This document shows, piece by piece, positions 42,350 to 50,152 of a stretch of DNA of 64,000 nucleotides. The stretch's first letter is position 1. The number at the start of each line of letters is the position of its first letter. Origin of the DNA: CADEFQ01 sp050185195 (lineage in GTDB: Bacteria > Pseudomonadota > Gammaproteobacteria > Steroidobacterales > Steroidobacteraceae); contig JBFWZQ010000011.1 of NCBI GenBank assembly GCA_050185195.1, positions 1-64,000 of the forward strand, in the 5' to 3' direction. The notes beneath the pieces were generated by a model. It did not search any database and was not told where the DNA came from. It was given only the letters and a program-made list of their open reading frames with translations. The position numbers and the translations under genes were made by a program.

Positions 42350-43144
42350 ATGCGAATCATGCAGGTCAGGGGTCTCGCGGGAGCGTGGGTGTGTGCTGCC
42401 ATGGCCGTGCTGCTCGCCGGCTGCGCGGCCGGAGCTGGCCGGCCTGAAGCGCAGGCGAAGGCCGGAACCCTGCTCGTGGCCGGCGCGACCGGCGGTACCG
42501 GGCGCGAGGTCGTGGCGCTCGCGCTCGAGCGGGGCTACACGGTGCGCGTCCTGGTGCGCGACGAGGCGCGGGCGCGGGCCCTGTTCGGCGATCGCGTCAG
42601 CTATGTGGCGGCAGACGTGCGCAACAGCGCGGCGCTGCCCGCCGCGGTCGCGGGCGCCGAGTACGTGATCAGCGTGCTGGGCTCCAACAGCCGGCGCGAG
42701 CCCGACAACAAGCCGGAGCTGATCGACTACGGCGCGGTGAAGGCCCTGGCGCAAAGCGCGCAAGCGGCCGGCGTCCGCCACTTCGTGCTGCAGTCCTCGA
42801 TGGGTGTCACCGATCCCGACCACATGCTCAACAAGATCCTCGACAACGTGCTGGTCTGGAAGCTGCGGGGCGAGGATGCGCTGCGCGCCTCCGGCGTGCC
42901 GTACACGATCGTGCGCCCGGGCGGGTTGCAGGATGGACCGGGGGGCAGCGGCGGCTTCAAGGTGATGCAGGGCGACCCGAAGGTGCTGGGACTGACCACG
43001 CGCGCTGACGTTGCCTCGATCCTGGTGAACGCGCTCGGTCGCAAGGACGCACTCGGCAAGACCTTCGAAGTGGTCGCCGATCCGAATGGCACGCCACCCG
43101 ACTGGAACCGCTTCTTCAGGCCATTGAAGCCCGATGTGCGCTGA
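42350..43144 (+). CDS. NAD(P)-binding (NmrA-like, atypical SDR) protein with a lipoprotein signal
   Basis: A 264-residue Rossmann-fold protein of the NAD(P)H-binding atypical SDR group: GATGGTG at 45-51, RVLVRDEARARALFG and YTIVRPGGLQDGPGG. The N-terminus is a lipoprotein signal with lipobox LLAGC (lipidated Cys25), unusual for a nucleotide-dependent fold. ATG 42350 follows GGGGAG. It overlaps the MFS gene by 11 bp. Either it works in the periplasm with an unknown ligand or translation starts internally, though the signal looks genuine. Confidence 0.85.
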   Translation: MRIMQVRGLAGAWVCAAMAVLLAGCAAGAGRPEAQAKAGTLLVAGATGGTGREVVALALERGYTVRVLVRDEARARALFGDRVSYVAADVRNSAALPAAVAGAEYVISVLGSNSRREPDNKPELIDYGAVKALAQSAQAAGVRHFVLQSSMGVTDPDHMLNKILDNVLVWKLRGEDALRASGVPYTIVRPGGLQDGPGGSGGFKVMQGDPKVLGLTTRADVASILVNALGRKDALGKTFEVVADPNGTPPDWNRFFRPLKPDVR

Positions 43145-44444
43145 CATCGCCCGGCAGGCTTCCCCGCTGGTGCGCTTCCTCGGCCGCGTCGCGCGCGTCG
43201 AGCCGCGCGAGGCGCCTGCCGTGATCACGGCATTCCTGCTCTTCTTCTGCGTGCTCGGCGGCTACTTTGCCGTACGCCCGCTGCGCGAGACGATCGCGAC
43301 GATCCTCGGCGGGGACCGCGTCGCCGATGTCTGGGTCGCGACGTCGATCGGCGCCGTCGCGATCGTGCCGCTCTACGGCTGGCTCGTCGGCCGCGTGCGC
43401 CGCTCGGTCCTGATGCCCTCGATCTACGGCTTCGTCGCCGTCTCGCTCGCGGCCTTCGGCTTCCTGTTCCGCGCGCGTCCCGAGGACATGGCGATCGGCG
43501 CCGTCTTCTACGTCTGGATCAGCGTGCTCAACCTGATGCTGGTGTCGGTGTTCTGGAGCTTCCTGCTCGAACTGTTCGACAGCGCGCAGGCCAGGCGACT
43601 TTTCGGCTTCATCGCGGCGGGCGGCACCGCCGGGGCGCTCGTCGGGCCGCTGCTGACCGACCTCACCGTGCAGCACATCGGCAACGCGGGCGTGCTGTTC
43701 ATCGGCGCGGCGATGTTCGCCGGCGCGATCGTCGCGCAGCGCGTGCTGGTCGCGATCTGGCGAACCGGCAACGCGGGACAACCCGCGCCGATGGACCGGG
43801 GCCTCGGCGGCAATCCGTTCGCGGGCTTCGCGCTCGTGCTGCGCTCGCCCTACCTGCTGATGCTCGCGCTGTTCGTCGTGCTGATCTCGAGCGTCAATAC
43901 CTTCCTCTACTTCGAGCAGCTCGACATCGTGCGCGACACGTTCCCGGATGTCGCGCAGCGCACGCAGGTCTTCGCCCGCATCGACTATGCGGTGCAGTCG
44001 TTGACGGTGCTGACGCAGATGTTCCTCACCGGTCGCATCGCCTCGACCTTCGGGGTGCGGGCGCTGCTCGTCACCGTGCCGCTCGCGATGGTCGCCGGCT
44101 TCCTGTCGCTCGCGGCGATCGGCGGCTTTGCGATCCTCGCCGGCGTGATGATCCTGCGCCGCTGGGGCGAGTATGCGTTCATCCGCCCGGGGCGCGAGAT
44201 GCTCTTCAGCCGGCTCGACACCGAAGCGAAGTACAAGGCGAAGAACCTGATCGACGTGCCGGTCTACCGCGGCGCCGACCTGTTGGTCGCGCAGTTGCAG
44301 AACGCGCTCAAGCAGGGCGGCCTGTCGGGCGTGGGCGTGGCGCTGCTGGGCGCCGCCACGGCCCTCGCGTGGGCGGGGGTGGGGTTGTGGCTCGGGCGGC
44401 GCGCCGAGCGCGAGGGACCGGGCGGCGGGCAATCGGCGCGCTGA
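43134..44444 (+). CDS. MFS transporter resembling ATP/ADP (nucleotide) translocases
   Basis: A 436-residue integral membrane protein with about twelve helices. The first helix region (FFCVLGGYFAVRPLRETIAT) and RRWGEYAFIRPGREMLFSR are typical of bacterial MFS proteins related to nucleotide transporters (Npt/AAA type). The substrate is unknown. The start overlaps the preceding gene by 11 bp. It is followed by the unusual non-coding region at 44.45-44.88 kb. Confidence 0.8.
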   Translation: MCADIARQASPLVRFLGRVARVEPREAPAVITAFLLFFCVLGGYFAVRPLRETIATILGGDRVADVWVATSIGAVAIVPLYGWLVGRVRRSVLMPSIYGFVAVSLAAFGFLFRARPEDMAIGAVFYVWISVLNLMLVSVFWSFLLELFDSAQARRLFGFIAAGGTAGALVGPLLTDLTVQHIGNAGVLFIGAAMFAGAIVAQRVLVAIWRTGNAGQPAPMDRGLGGNPFAGFALVLRSPYLLMLALFVVLISSVNTFLYFEQLDIVRDTFPDVAQRTQVFARIDYAVQSLTVLTQMFLTGRIASTFGVRALLVTVPLAMVAGFLSLAAIGGFAILAGVMILRRWGEYAFIRPGREMLFSRLDTEAKYKAKNLIDVPVYRGADLLVAQLQNALKQGGLSGVGVALLGAATALAWAGVGLWLGRRAEREGPGGGQSAR

Positions 44445-44450
44445 GGGCGG

Positions 44451-44642
44451 CGGGCCGGAGCGGGAGCGGGACCTGCGGTTCCTCACGGGTCGAGCGCCGC
44501 CTGCGGCGGTGCCCTCGTCGCGGCGACGCCCGGCGCATGGGGTATCAGTCAAATGGAAAGTGCAGTGGACGCCGGGCGCAGCTCGCCGCTCCTCGGCGCT
44601 CTCCACACTCGTCACCGCAGGCCCCGCTCCCGCTCCGGCCCG
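44451..44642 (+). repeat. structured element copy 1: 29-bp inverted arms around a 134-bp core
   Basis: Arms at 44451-44479 and 44614-44642 pair over 29 bp with one mismatch (44471/44622). The enclosed core (44480-44613) starts TCCTCACGGGTCGAGCGC and ends CCTCGGCGCTCTCCACACTC followed by GTC. It contains an 8-bp hairpin at 44494-44512 with loop TGC. The same core recurs in opposite orientation at 44730-44865. The region lies between convergent genes and no protein is supported. It may be a structured RNA, or a small mobile unit inside a hairpin; see findings. Confidence 0.75.
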
Positions 44643-44648
44643 GCGCCG

Positions 44649-44696
44649 GCTGCGTGCAGCCAGTCAACCCTCGCACCTGGCCCAGGTGAGTGACCG
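44649..44696. repeat. two short palindromes between the structured elements
   Basis: The 72-bp spacer between the two elements holds GGCTGC-GT-GCAGCC (about 44648-44661) and CACCTGG-C-CCAGGTG (about 44675-44689). Both could form compact hairpins. No gene is seen. Confidence 0.5.
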
Positions 44697-44710
44697 GCCG
44701 CGGGCAGGCC

Positions 44711-44884
44711 GCGTGCTGATTCATCCGCGGACGAGCGTGGAGAGCGCCGAGGGGCGCCGGTCAGAGCGAGGCGACCGCGGCGGTTCCGATTGCGATTTGA
44801 TCTCACGCCGAGCGCCGGCGCCCCGAGGGTACATCGCCGCAGGCGATGCGCTCGACCCGCGAGGACGCGGATGAATCAGCGCGC
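44711..44884 (-). repeat. structured element copy 2: 15-19-bp inverted arms around a 136-bp core
   Basis: Arms at 44715-44729 and 44866-44880 pair perfectly over 15 bp (GCTGATTCATCCGCG). They extend to 19 bp (44711-44884) with one G-T pair. The arm sequence is unrelated to that of copy 1. Read on the minus strand the core (44730-44865) starts TCCTCGCGGGTCGAGCGC and ends CCTCGGCGCTCTCCACGCTC followed by GTC, matching copy 1. The internal hairpin (44829-44851) is 2 bp longer than in copy 1, by AT on one side and AT on the other. Confidence 0.75.
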
Positions 44885-44916
44885 CGCTTGCCCGCCGCCT
44901 CTCGCCCGCCGCCTGC

Positions 44917-46314
44917 CTACAACGCCGCCACTATCGCCGCGTGCGCTGCGCTCTCCGATCCCGATGCCGTCGGGGTGCCCGCGCCGGCGTTGCCGCCGGG
45001 CAGCGCGGCGAGCAACTCATCGGCGCTCGCAAAGCGCAGGCCCGGCGACTTCGCGAGGAGGCGGTTGAGCAGCGGCTGCAATGCAGCGTGCTCGGCGGGC
45101 AGGGCCGGAATGGGGGCCGACACGTGTTCCTGCAGTACTTCGATCGCCGTGGCGCCCGTGAAGGGTTTGCGGCCGCTCAGCATTTCGTACAGCACCACGC
45201 CGAGGCTGTAGAGGTCGCTGCGTGCATCGAGCTGGGCGCCCTGTGCCTGCTCGGGGCTCATGTAGTAGGGCGAGCCGCGCAGCATGCCCGTGTGCGTCGT
45301 GGTGGATTCCGCGCGCATGGTGCGCGCGAGCCCGAAGTCGATCAGCACGATGTCGTCGTTGTCGCGCAGCATCACGTTGGGCGGCTTCAGGTCGCGATGC
45401 ACGAGGCCTGCCGCGTGCACGACGGCCAGCGCGCGCGCGATCCTGCGCACGTAGTCGAGCGCGGCCTGCGCCGCCATCGGATGCTGCAGCCTCGACTTCA
45501 GGTCGCCGCGCGGGAAGTACTCCATCGCGAGGTACTCGTGGCCCGCATGGATGCCGTAGTCGTAGATATCGATGATCGACGGGTCGTGGATCGAGCTGAG
45601 TGCTTCGTATTCACGCGCGAAGAACTGGCGTGCGGCGTGCGCGCCTTGCGGGTCGTCCGCCGGGCCGGGCTCTGCGCCTTCTTCGGCGCGCGTCACCTTG
45701 AGCGCGACGAGCGCATCGAGCTCGAAGCTCGTGGCGAGATAGACGACGGCGCGGTCGGATTCGCCGAGGGTGTCGAGGATCGCGTAGCGCGGAATCAGGT
45801 TGCGCGGCAGCCGCGTTCGTGCCGCGTGCCGCGCCGGGCGCTGCGTCGTGGCGGCCGGCGCCCGGGGCGCGGCCGCGACCTCCCGCTGGCGCGCGCGGTC
45901 GTTGCTGCGCCGGCGCTCGACGAGCCGCAAGGCGATCTTGATCGAGGTGCCGAGGCGCGCCGGCGTGAGCAGCCGCTTTGGCAGGTAGTCGGTGGCGCCG
46001 AGGCGCATGGCCCGTACCGCCGTGAGTTCGCTGCCGCCCGCGGCGATCGCGATGATGGGCGGCAGTTCGGTCTGGTCGCGCAACCGTCGCAGCCAGTCGA
46101 GTCCGTCCGCGTCGTCATCCTCGGGACTCGTGCCGAAGTTCATCGCGAGCAACAACAGGTCGGTGTCGCGATAGTGCACCTTGCCGCGTCGCCGCTCGAA
46201 TTCCGGGATGCTGACGAATTCCACGTTCGCGTCTGGCAGCACGGTGCCGACATGGGCGCTGAGCCACGCGCCGTAACGGGCGTCGTCGTCGATGATGAGG
46301 ATACGCTGGGGCAT
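44917..46314 (-). CDS. Ser/Thr protein kinase with N-terminal receiver-like domain lacking the phospho-Asp
   Basis: A 465-residue fusion. Residues 1-135 form a CheY-like fold with the acidic cluster DDD (9-11) and Lys113. The phosphoacceptor position reads LLLLAMNF, with Ala57 where Asp is expected. Residues about 175-440 are an intact Hanks-type kinase: LGESDRAVVYLA, Lys206 in VALK, HRDLKPPN (Asp309), IDFGLA (Asp326) and SPYYMSPEQAQ. No membrane segment is seen. ATG 46314 lies 11 nt after the TonB-like gene, so the pair is probably one operon. Confidence 0.92.
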   Translation of the reverse strand: MPQRILIIDDDARYGAWLSAHVGTVLPDANVEFVSIPEFERRRGKVHYRDTDLLLLAMNFGTSPEDDDADGLDWLRRLRDQTELPPIIAIAAGGSELTAVRAMRLGATDYLPKRLLTPARLGTSIKIALRLVERRRSNDRARQREVAAAPRAPAATTQRPARHAARTRLPRNLIPRYAILDTLGESDRAVVYLATSFELDALVALKVTRAEEGAEPGPADDPQGAHAARQFFAREYEALSSIHDPSIIDIYDYGIHAGHEYLAMEYFPRGDLKSRLQHPMAAQAALDYVRRIARALAVVHAAGLVHRDLKPPNVMLRDNDDIVLIDFGLARTMRAESTTTHTGMLRGSPYYMSPEQAQGAQLDARSDLYSLGVVLYEMLSGRKPFTGATAIEVLQEHVSAPIPALPAEHAALQPLLNRLLAKSPGLRFASADELLAALPGGNAGAGTPTASGSESAAHAAIVAAL

Positions 46315-46325
46315 GCGCGCCGCGG

Positions 46326-48323
46326 TCACTGCAGGTCGAAACGGATGCGCAACCGCGCGCGCTGCGGCACGGCGACACCGTTGCGTTCGACGGGCTTGAA
46401 GCGCCAGCGCGCGAGTGCGTCGGATGCGGCCTCGTCGAAGACGCCGGCCGCCGAGGCATCGACCACCCGGACGTCGCCCACCGTGCCGCCGGGGGTTACC
46501 GTGAATTCGAGCTCGACCCAGCCAGCCTCGCCGCGCGCCTGCGCGTCGGGCGGGTAACGCGGCTCGACCCTGCGCACGACCTTGAGCCGGCCAACGGGAA
46601 CGACTTCGGTCGTCTGGTCGACGCGCGCGCGAAGCGTCGCGATGTCGCGCCTCGCATTCAGGGTTTCGGGCCCGGCAATGCCAATCGCCTCGGCCTGCGC
46701 AACCCATTGCTCGGCGCCGGCGAGGTCGGAGCGCGCGAGCGCGATCCGCGATTCGGCGAGCATCTCCTTGCCGAGCGCGTCGCGCGCGGCGAGGGTGGCC
46801 GGATGCTGTGGGTCGGCCGCGCGCATCCGCAGGTAGAACGATCGTGCGCTGTCGTTCGCCGGCTCGACCAGGAGTCCCCGGCGCAGGCGGTCGTCGAGCT
46901 GCTCTCCGAGGGCCGTGAGCGCTGCGCTTCGACTGTCGATCCGTGCGCGTTGCAACTCACGTCGCAGGTTCGTGAGATCCTCGGGCGCGGCTCCGTTCTC
47001 TCCGCTCGCGACGATCCAGCGTTCGGCGGCGGCGAAATCCCCCGCGGCGATGGCCTGGCCCGCCGCGGCGGCGAGCGCTGCGCGCAGCGCCTGTTCGACG
47101 GGAGCGAGCGCCGCACTGCGCGGCGCGAGTGCGCGCGCGGACTCGAGGTAGAAGCGCGCATTGTCCTGCGCAGGTTCGAGCAGCGCGCCCGACTTCGTGC
47201 GCGCGATAGCCTGTGCGAGGAAGTTCGCGGCTTCCTGCTCCGCTTCCCGCTGCTGCAGTTCGCGCTTCGCCGCCCCAAGCAGTTCCGAGCCCGTGGCGGA
47301 GCCGCCCTCGAGCACGGCAATGGCGCGATCGAGGTCGCCGCCCGCGGCGGCCTGGCGCGCGGCGGCGAGCAACTGCCGTTCGCGCTCCTTGCCGATCTGG
47401 GTCGTGAGGAAAGCCACGCGCGGATGATCCGGGCGCACGCTGCGTGCGAACCCGACGAGGCGGGTCGCGTCGTCGAGCCGCTCGGTGACAATCGATTTTT
47501 CCGCCGCGCCCAGCAGCCGGTCGACGACCTGGTCGAGCCCGGCCGCGGCACGCGCGTTGTCCGGCGCCTTCGTGAGTACCTCGCGATACAGGTCGGCGGC
47601 GGAGTCCCCGGGTGGCGCCACGAGCGAACCTCGCGCCAGTGCGGCATCCGCGCGCTCGAGGACCGCGCGCGTCGCAGGATCGAGATCGGCCGGCGCGGGG
47701 GCCGGCGCCGAGGGCGTGGTGGTCGGTGTTCCGCGCGCCTTCGCGGCAGGGGGCGCGTCGTCGCTTGCGAACCACCAGACGGCACCCGCGGCGAGTGCCG
47801 CCACGACGCCCGCGATGAGCGGCAGGCGCGAGCGCCCCCCGGCGGCGCGTGCTGGCGGTGGCGAAGACGCCGGCGCGGGCGCAGTGTCGCTGCGGCGGAA
47901 GGCCGACTCGACGAACAGCTTCACCCGCTGCGCGGAGACGGGCTTGTGCAGGAAACGGTACACGCGGCCATCGGTGATCTGTGACGCGAGCGACCCCTGG
48001 TCGGTCGAAGTCCCGGCCACGACGAGCACGAGATCGGGGAACTGCGCCTTGAGGCGTCCGGTGAGCTGGGCGATCGGCTGGTGGCAGGCCGCGCTGTCGA
48101 TCAGCACCGCGCGCGTTTGGGAGGCGAGCAGGTGGTCGGTGAGCGCGCCGTCGGTGGCCACGATCGTGATGCGATGTCGTGCGTCGACTGCGGCGCGCAA
48201 TGCTTCGATGAGCAATGCATCCTGCGTGAGGGCGAGCAGGCCTACCGCCGACGGCACCGGTGCGAAGGCGGACTGGCCGGTCGCGTTCTCGTCCCGGGAT
48301 CGTTGTGCAGGGCTCTCCGCCAC
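46326..48323 (-). CDS. TonB-type protein with N-terminal receiver-like domain
   Basis: A 665-residue membrane protein of unusual architecture. Residues about 25-145 resemble a response-regulator receiver (Asp76 in AVLIDSA, Lys127 in FLHKPVS) but lack the N-terminal acidic pair. One transmembrane helix (167-186) follows. The next region (200-570) is helical repeats. The C-terminus (about 575-665) is a TonB domain, with EPRYPPDAQARGEAGWVELE and ALARWRFKPVERNG. The GTG start has GGAG upstream. It could couple cytosolic signalling to an envelope partner; no exbBD is nearby. Confidence 0.88.
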   Translation of the reverse strand: MAESPAQRSRDENATGQSAFAPVPSAVGLLALTQDALLIEALRAAVDARHRITIVATDGALTDHLLASQTRAVLIDSAACHQPIAQLTGRLKAQFPDLVLVVAGTSTDQGSLASQITDGRVYRFLHKPVSAQRVKLFVESAFRRSDTAPAPASSPPPARAAGGRSRLPLIAGVVAALAAGAVWWFASDDAPPAAKARGTPTTTPSAPAPAPADLDPATRAVLERADAALARGSLVAPPGDSAADLYREVLTKAPDNARAAAGLDQVVDRLLGAAEKSIVTERLDDATRLVGFARSVRPDHPRVAFLTTQIGKERERQLLAAARQAAAGGDLDRAIAVLEGGSATGSELLGAAKRELQQREAEQEAANFLAQAIARTKSGALLEPAQDNARFYLESARALAPRSAALAPVEQALRAALAAAAGQAIAAGDFAAAERWIVASGENGAAPEDLTNLRRELQRARIDSRSAALTALGEQLDDRLRRGLLVEPANDSARSFYLRMRAADPQHPATLAARDALGKEMLAESRIALARSDLAGAEQWVAQAEAIGIAGPETLNARRDIATLRARVDQTTEVVPVGRLKVVRRVEPRYPPDAQARGEAGWVELEFTVTPGGTVGDVRVVDASAAGVFDEAASDALARWRFKPVERNGVAVPQRARLRIRFDLQ

Positions 48324-48360
48324 GGTGCGCTCCGTATCAATGGAGCGGATTTACAGGGGA

Positions 48361-48380
48361 ATCACGCAATATTCTGTGAT
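48361..48380. promoter_or_regulatory. 20-bp imperfect palindrome in a divergent region
   Basis: ATCACGCAAT-ATTCTGTGAT pairs at 8 of 10 positions. It lies 38 bp upstream of the TonB-like gene and 97 bp upstream of the divergent exported-protein gene. It may be an operator; the binding protein is unknown. Confidence 0.35.
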
Positions 48381-48441
48381 GGTGGTCCTTCCCGGGGATT
48401 CCCTGACCGTCGCGCGGCGGTGACACCCGGAAACGCGAACC

Positions 48442-48470
48442 GTGTCACAGTCCGGGCGGGCGGCTATCAT
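48442..48470 (+). promoter_or_regulatory. promoter of the gene at 48477, probably leaderless
   Basis: GTGTCA (48442-48447), 17 bp, TATCAT (48465-48470). The -10 ends 6 nt before the ATG and no Shine-Dalgarno sequence is seen. Confidence 0.5.
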
Positions 48471-48476
48471 CGGTCC

Positions 48477-49427
48477 ATGAGCTTCCTGCCCCGGTTTTTC
48501 ACGGTGTTTCTCGTCGTGGCCGCCCTGGGCCTGCACGCGAAGGGTGCAGCTGCCGGCGTGAGCGGTGCGCAGGAGCGCGCAGCGCTGGAATTCCTCGACG
48601 CGGTGGCGTCGGGCAGTGCGCAGGCGGTTGCACAGGCGCTGCATCCGGACGATTTGCACCGGGTGCGCATGGCGATCGCCGCTCGGCTGCGCGCCGACGC
48701 CGCGGCCGGCGATCCCATGCTGCGCCAGCGGCTGTTTGGCGAAGCCTCGAACTCCGCCGACATCGAACGCCTCACCGACGTCAATTTCTTCGCGGAACTC
48801 GGCACGCGGCTGCGTTATCCCGGCCGCCCGTTCGCGAAGTTGAACGGCCTCGAGGCGGTGCGCGACGGCGACGGGCGGGTGCACGTCGTGGTCCGCGGCG
48901 AGCAGCCACAGGGCCGTGGCAAGACCCGCGTCGTGGTGCTCGTGACGCTGCTGCCCTACGGCAAGGAATGGAAGGCGGCGGTCCCGGGCGAGATCGAGGC
49001 GCAGATCGAGGACCTGCTCGACGGGCGCGATCCGGCGATCGGGCTCGTGCCGCGCCGCGCCGCCATGCCGACGACCGGCGCTGCCGCCGCGCCGCCGGCC
49101 GCCAATACGCCGGCGATGCGCTCGATGCTCGACGACGCCGCGCGCGCGCTCATCGACGGTCGTTGCGACGATTTCTACGGGCAGTACATGAGCCCGGATT
49201 TCCGCCGCGACACCGCGGCGGCGGCGCTCGCGACGCTGGTGAAGAGTTGCGAGCGCAACGATTCGCAGCGCGAAACGACGATCGCCGCATTGCGCATCGT
49301 GCGCGACTCGGTGCCGGTGTTCGATCGCGGCGGCAGTCGCGCGACCTACGACACGACTGGCCGCGGGCTGCCCTTCGATCGTTTCGTGCTCGAGCGCCAG
49401 GGCGAGCGCTGGTTCATCGCGGAATGA
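48477..49427 (+). CDS. exported protein of unknown function
   Basis: A 316-residue product with a signal peptide (1-26, ending GAAA-G). Two similar-sized halves are separated by an Ala/Pro linker (about 205-220). Each begins with a helical segment that counts a region of damage-prone or substrate-like sequence (ALEFLDAVASGSAQAVAQAL; ARALIDGRCDDFYGQYMSPD). This resembles lumazine-binding or SnoaL-like periplasmic domains, but I cannot assign a family. The stop overlaps the GNAT gene start (ATGA). Confidence 0.75.
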   Translation: MSFLPRFFTVFLVVAALGLHAKGAAAGVSGAQERAALEFLDAVASGSAQAVAQALHPDDLHRVRMAIAARLRADAAAGDPMLRQRLFGEASNSADIERLTDVNFFAELGTRLRYPGRPFAKLNGLEAVRDGDGRVHVVVRGEQPQGRGKTRVVVLVTLLPYGKEWKAAVPGEIEAQIEDLLDGRDPAIGLVPRRAAMPTTGAAAAPPAANTPAMRSMLDDAARALIDGRCDDFYGQYMSPDFRRDTAAAALATLVKSCERNDSQRETTIAALRIVRDSVPVFDRGGSRATYDTTGRGLPFDRFVLERQGERWFIAE

Positions 49428-49933
49428 GCACGCTCACGATCCGCCCCGCGTTGGCCGCGGATGCGCCCGTGCTGCTCGCGCTGATCCGGGGACTCGCCGA
49501 ATTCGAGCAGCTGGCGCACGAGGTGGTCGCCACCGAAGCACAACTGGCGGCGGAGCTCGCCGCGCCGCAACCCGTCGTGCACGCGCTGATCGCAGAGCGC
49601 GCTGGGCGTGCCGTGGGATTCGCGCTCTATTTTTTCAGCTTCTCGACGTTTCTCGCGCGCCAGGGCCTCTACCTCGAGGACCTCTACGTGCTGCCGCAGG
49701 AACGCAGCGGCGGCGTGGGACGCGCGCTGCTGGTCGAGCTGGCGCGCCGCGCGGCGGCGCGTGGCTGCGGCCGCATGGAGTGGTCGGTGCTCGACTGGAA
49801 CACCGACGCGCAACGCTTCTATCGCAGCCTCGGCGCACGTCCCATGGACGGCTGGACCGTGTGGCGGCTCGATCGCGACGCTATCGCCGCGCTGGGTTAC
49901 GATGGTGGCCCCACGGAAAGGAGCACATCATGA
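49424..49933 (+). CDS. GNAT family N-acetyltransferase
   Basis: A 169-residue GNAT acetyltransferase. IRPALAADAPVLLALIRGLA at the N-terminus, LYLEDLYVLPQERSGGVGRA (acetyl-CoA-binding motif A) and DWNTDAQRFYRSLGARPM at the C-terminus are those of diamine/spermidine acetyltransferase-like members. A small amine is a plausible substrate. The start ATG overlaps the preceding stop and the stop overlaps the dodecin start, so three genes form a coupled set. Confidence 0.92.
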   Translation: MSTLTIRPALAADAPVLLALIRGLAEFEQLAHEVVATEAQLAAELAAPQPVVHALIAERAGRAVGFALYFFSFSTFLARQGLYLEDLYVLPQERSGGVGRALLVELARRAAARGCGRMEWSVLDWNTDAQRFYRSLGARPMDGWTVWRLDRDAIAALGYDGGPTERSTS

Positions 49934-50130
49934 CGGTCGCCAAGGTCAGCGAGATCATTGCCAGTTCCACGAAGAGTTTCGAAGACGCGATCGCGGTCGG
50001 CGTGAAGCGCGCGACAAAGACGTTGAAGGGCGTCCAGTCGGCCTGGGTCGCCGACCAGGAAGTTCTCGTGAAGAACAGCAAGGTGGTCGAGTACCGCGTG
50101 CGCCTCAAGGTCACGTTCGTCCTGAAATAG
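49930..50130 (+). CDS. dodecin (flavin-storage protein)
   Basis: A 66-residue dodecin. Members form hollow dodecamers that bind flavins in pairs. The sequence has KVSEIIASSTKSFEDAI, the flavin-stacking Trp39 in QSAWVADQ and the last strand EYRVRLKVTFVL. Length is normal. A GGAAAGGAG site precedes ATG 49930. It may buffer flavins for the many FAD enzymes encoded in the window. Confidence 0.93.
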   Translation: MTVAKVSEIIASSTKSFEDAIAVGVKRATKTLKGVQSAWVADQEVLVKNSKVVEYRVRLKVTFVLK

Positions 50131-50152
50131 CGCCCCTCAGGCCGGCGGCGCG

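Noticed and set aside
44451..44884. Integron attC sites
   Set aside because: The imperfect symmetry and variable arms recall attC. However, the RYYYAAC/GTTRRRY core sites are absent, the elements face each other, and there are no gene cassettes or integrase.
44445..44916. Small proteins encoded across the structured region
   Set aside because: Open frames exist on both strands but are Arg/Pro/Ser-rich, lack convincing starts and are better explained by the inverted repeats.
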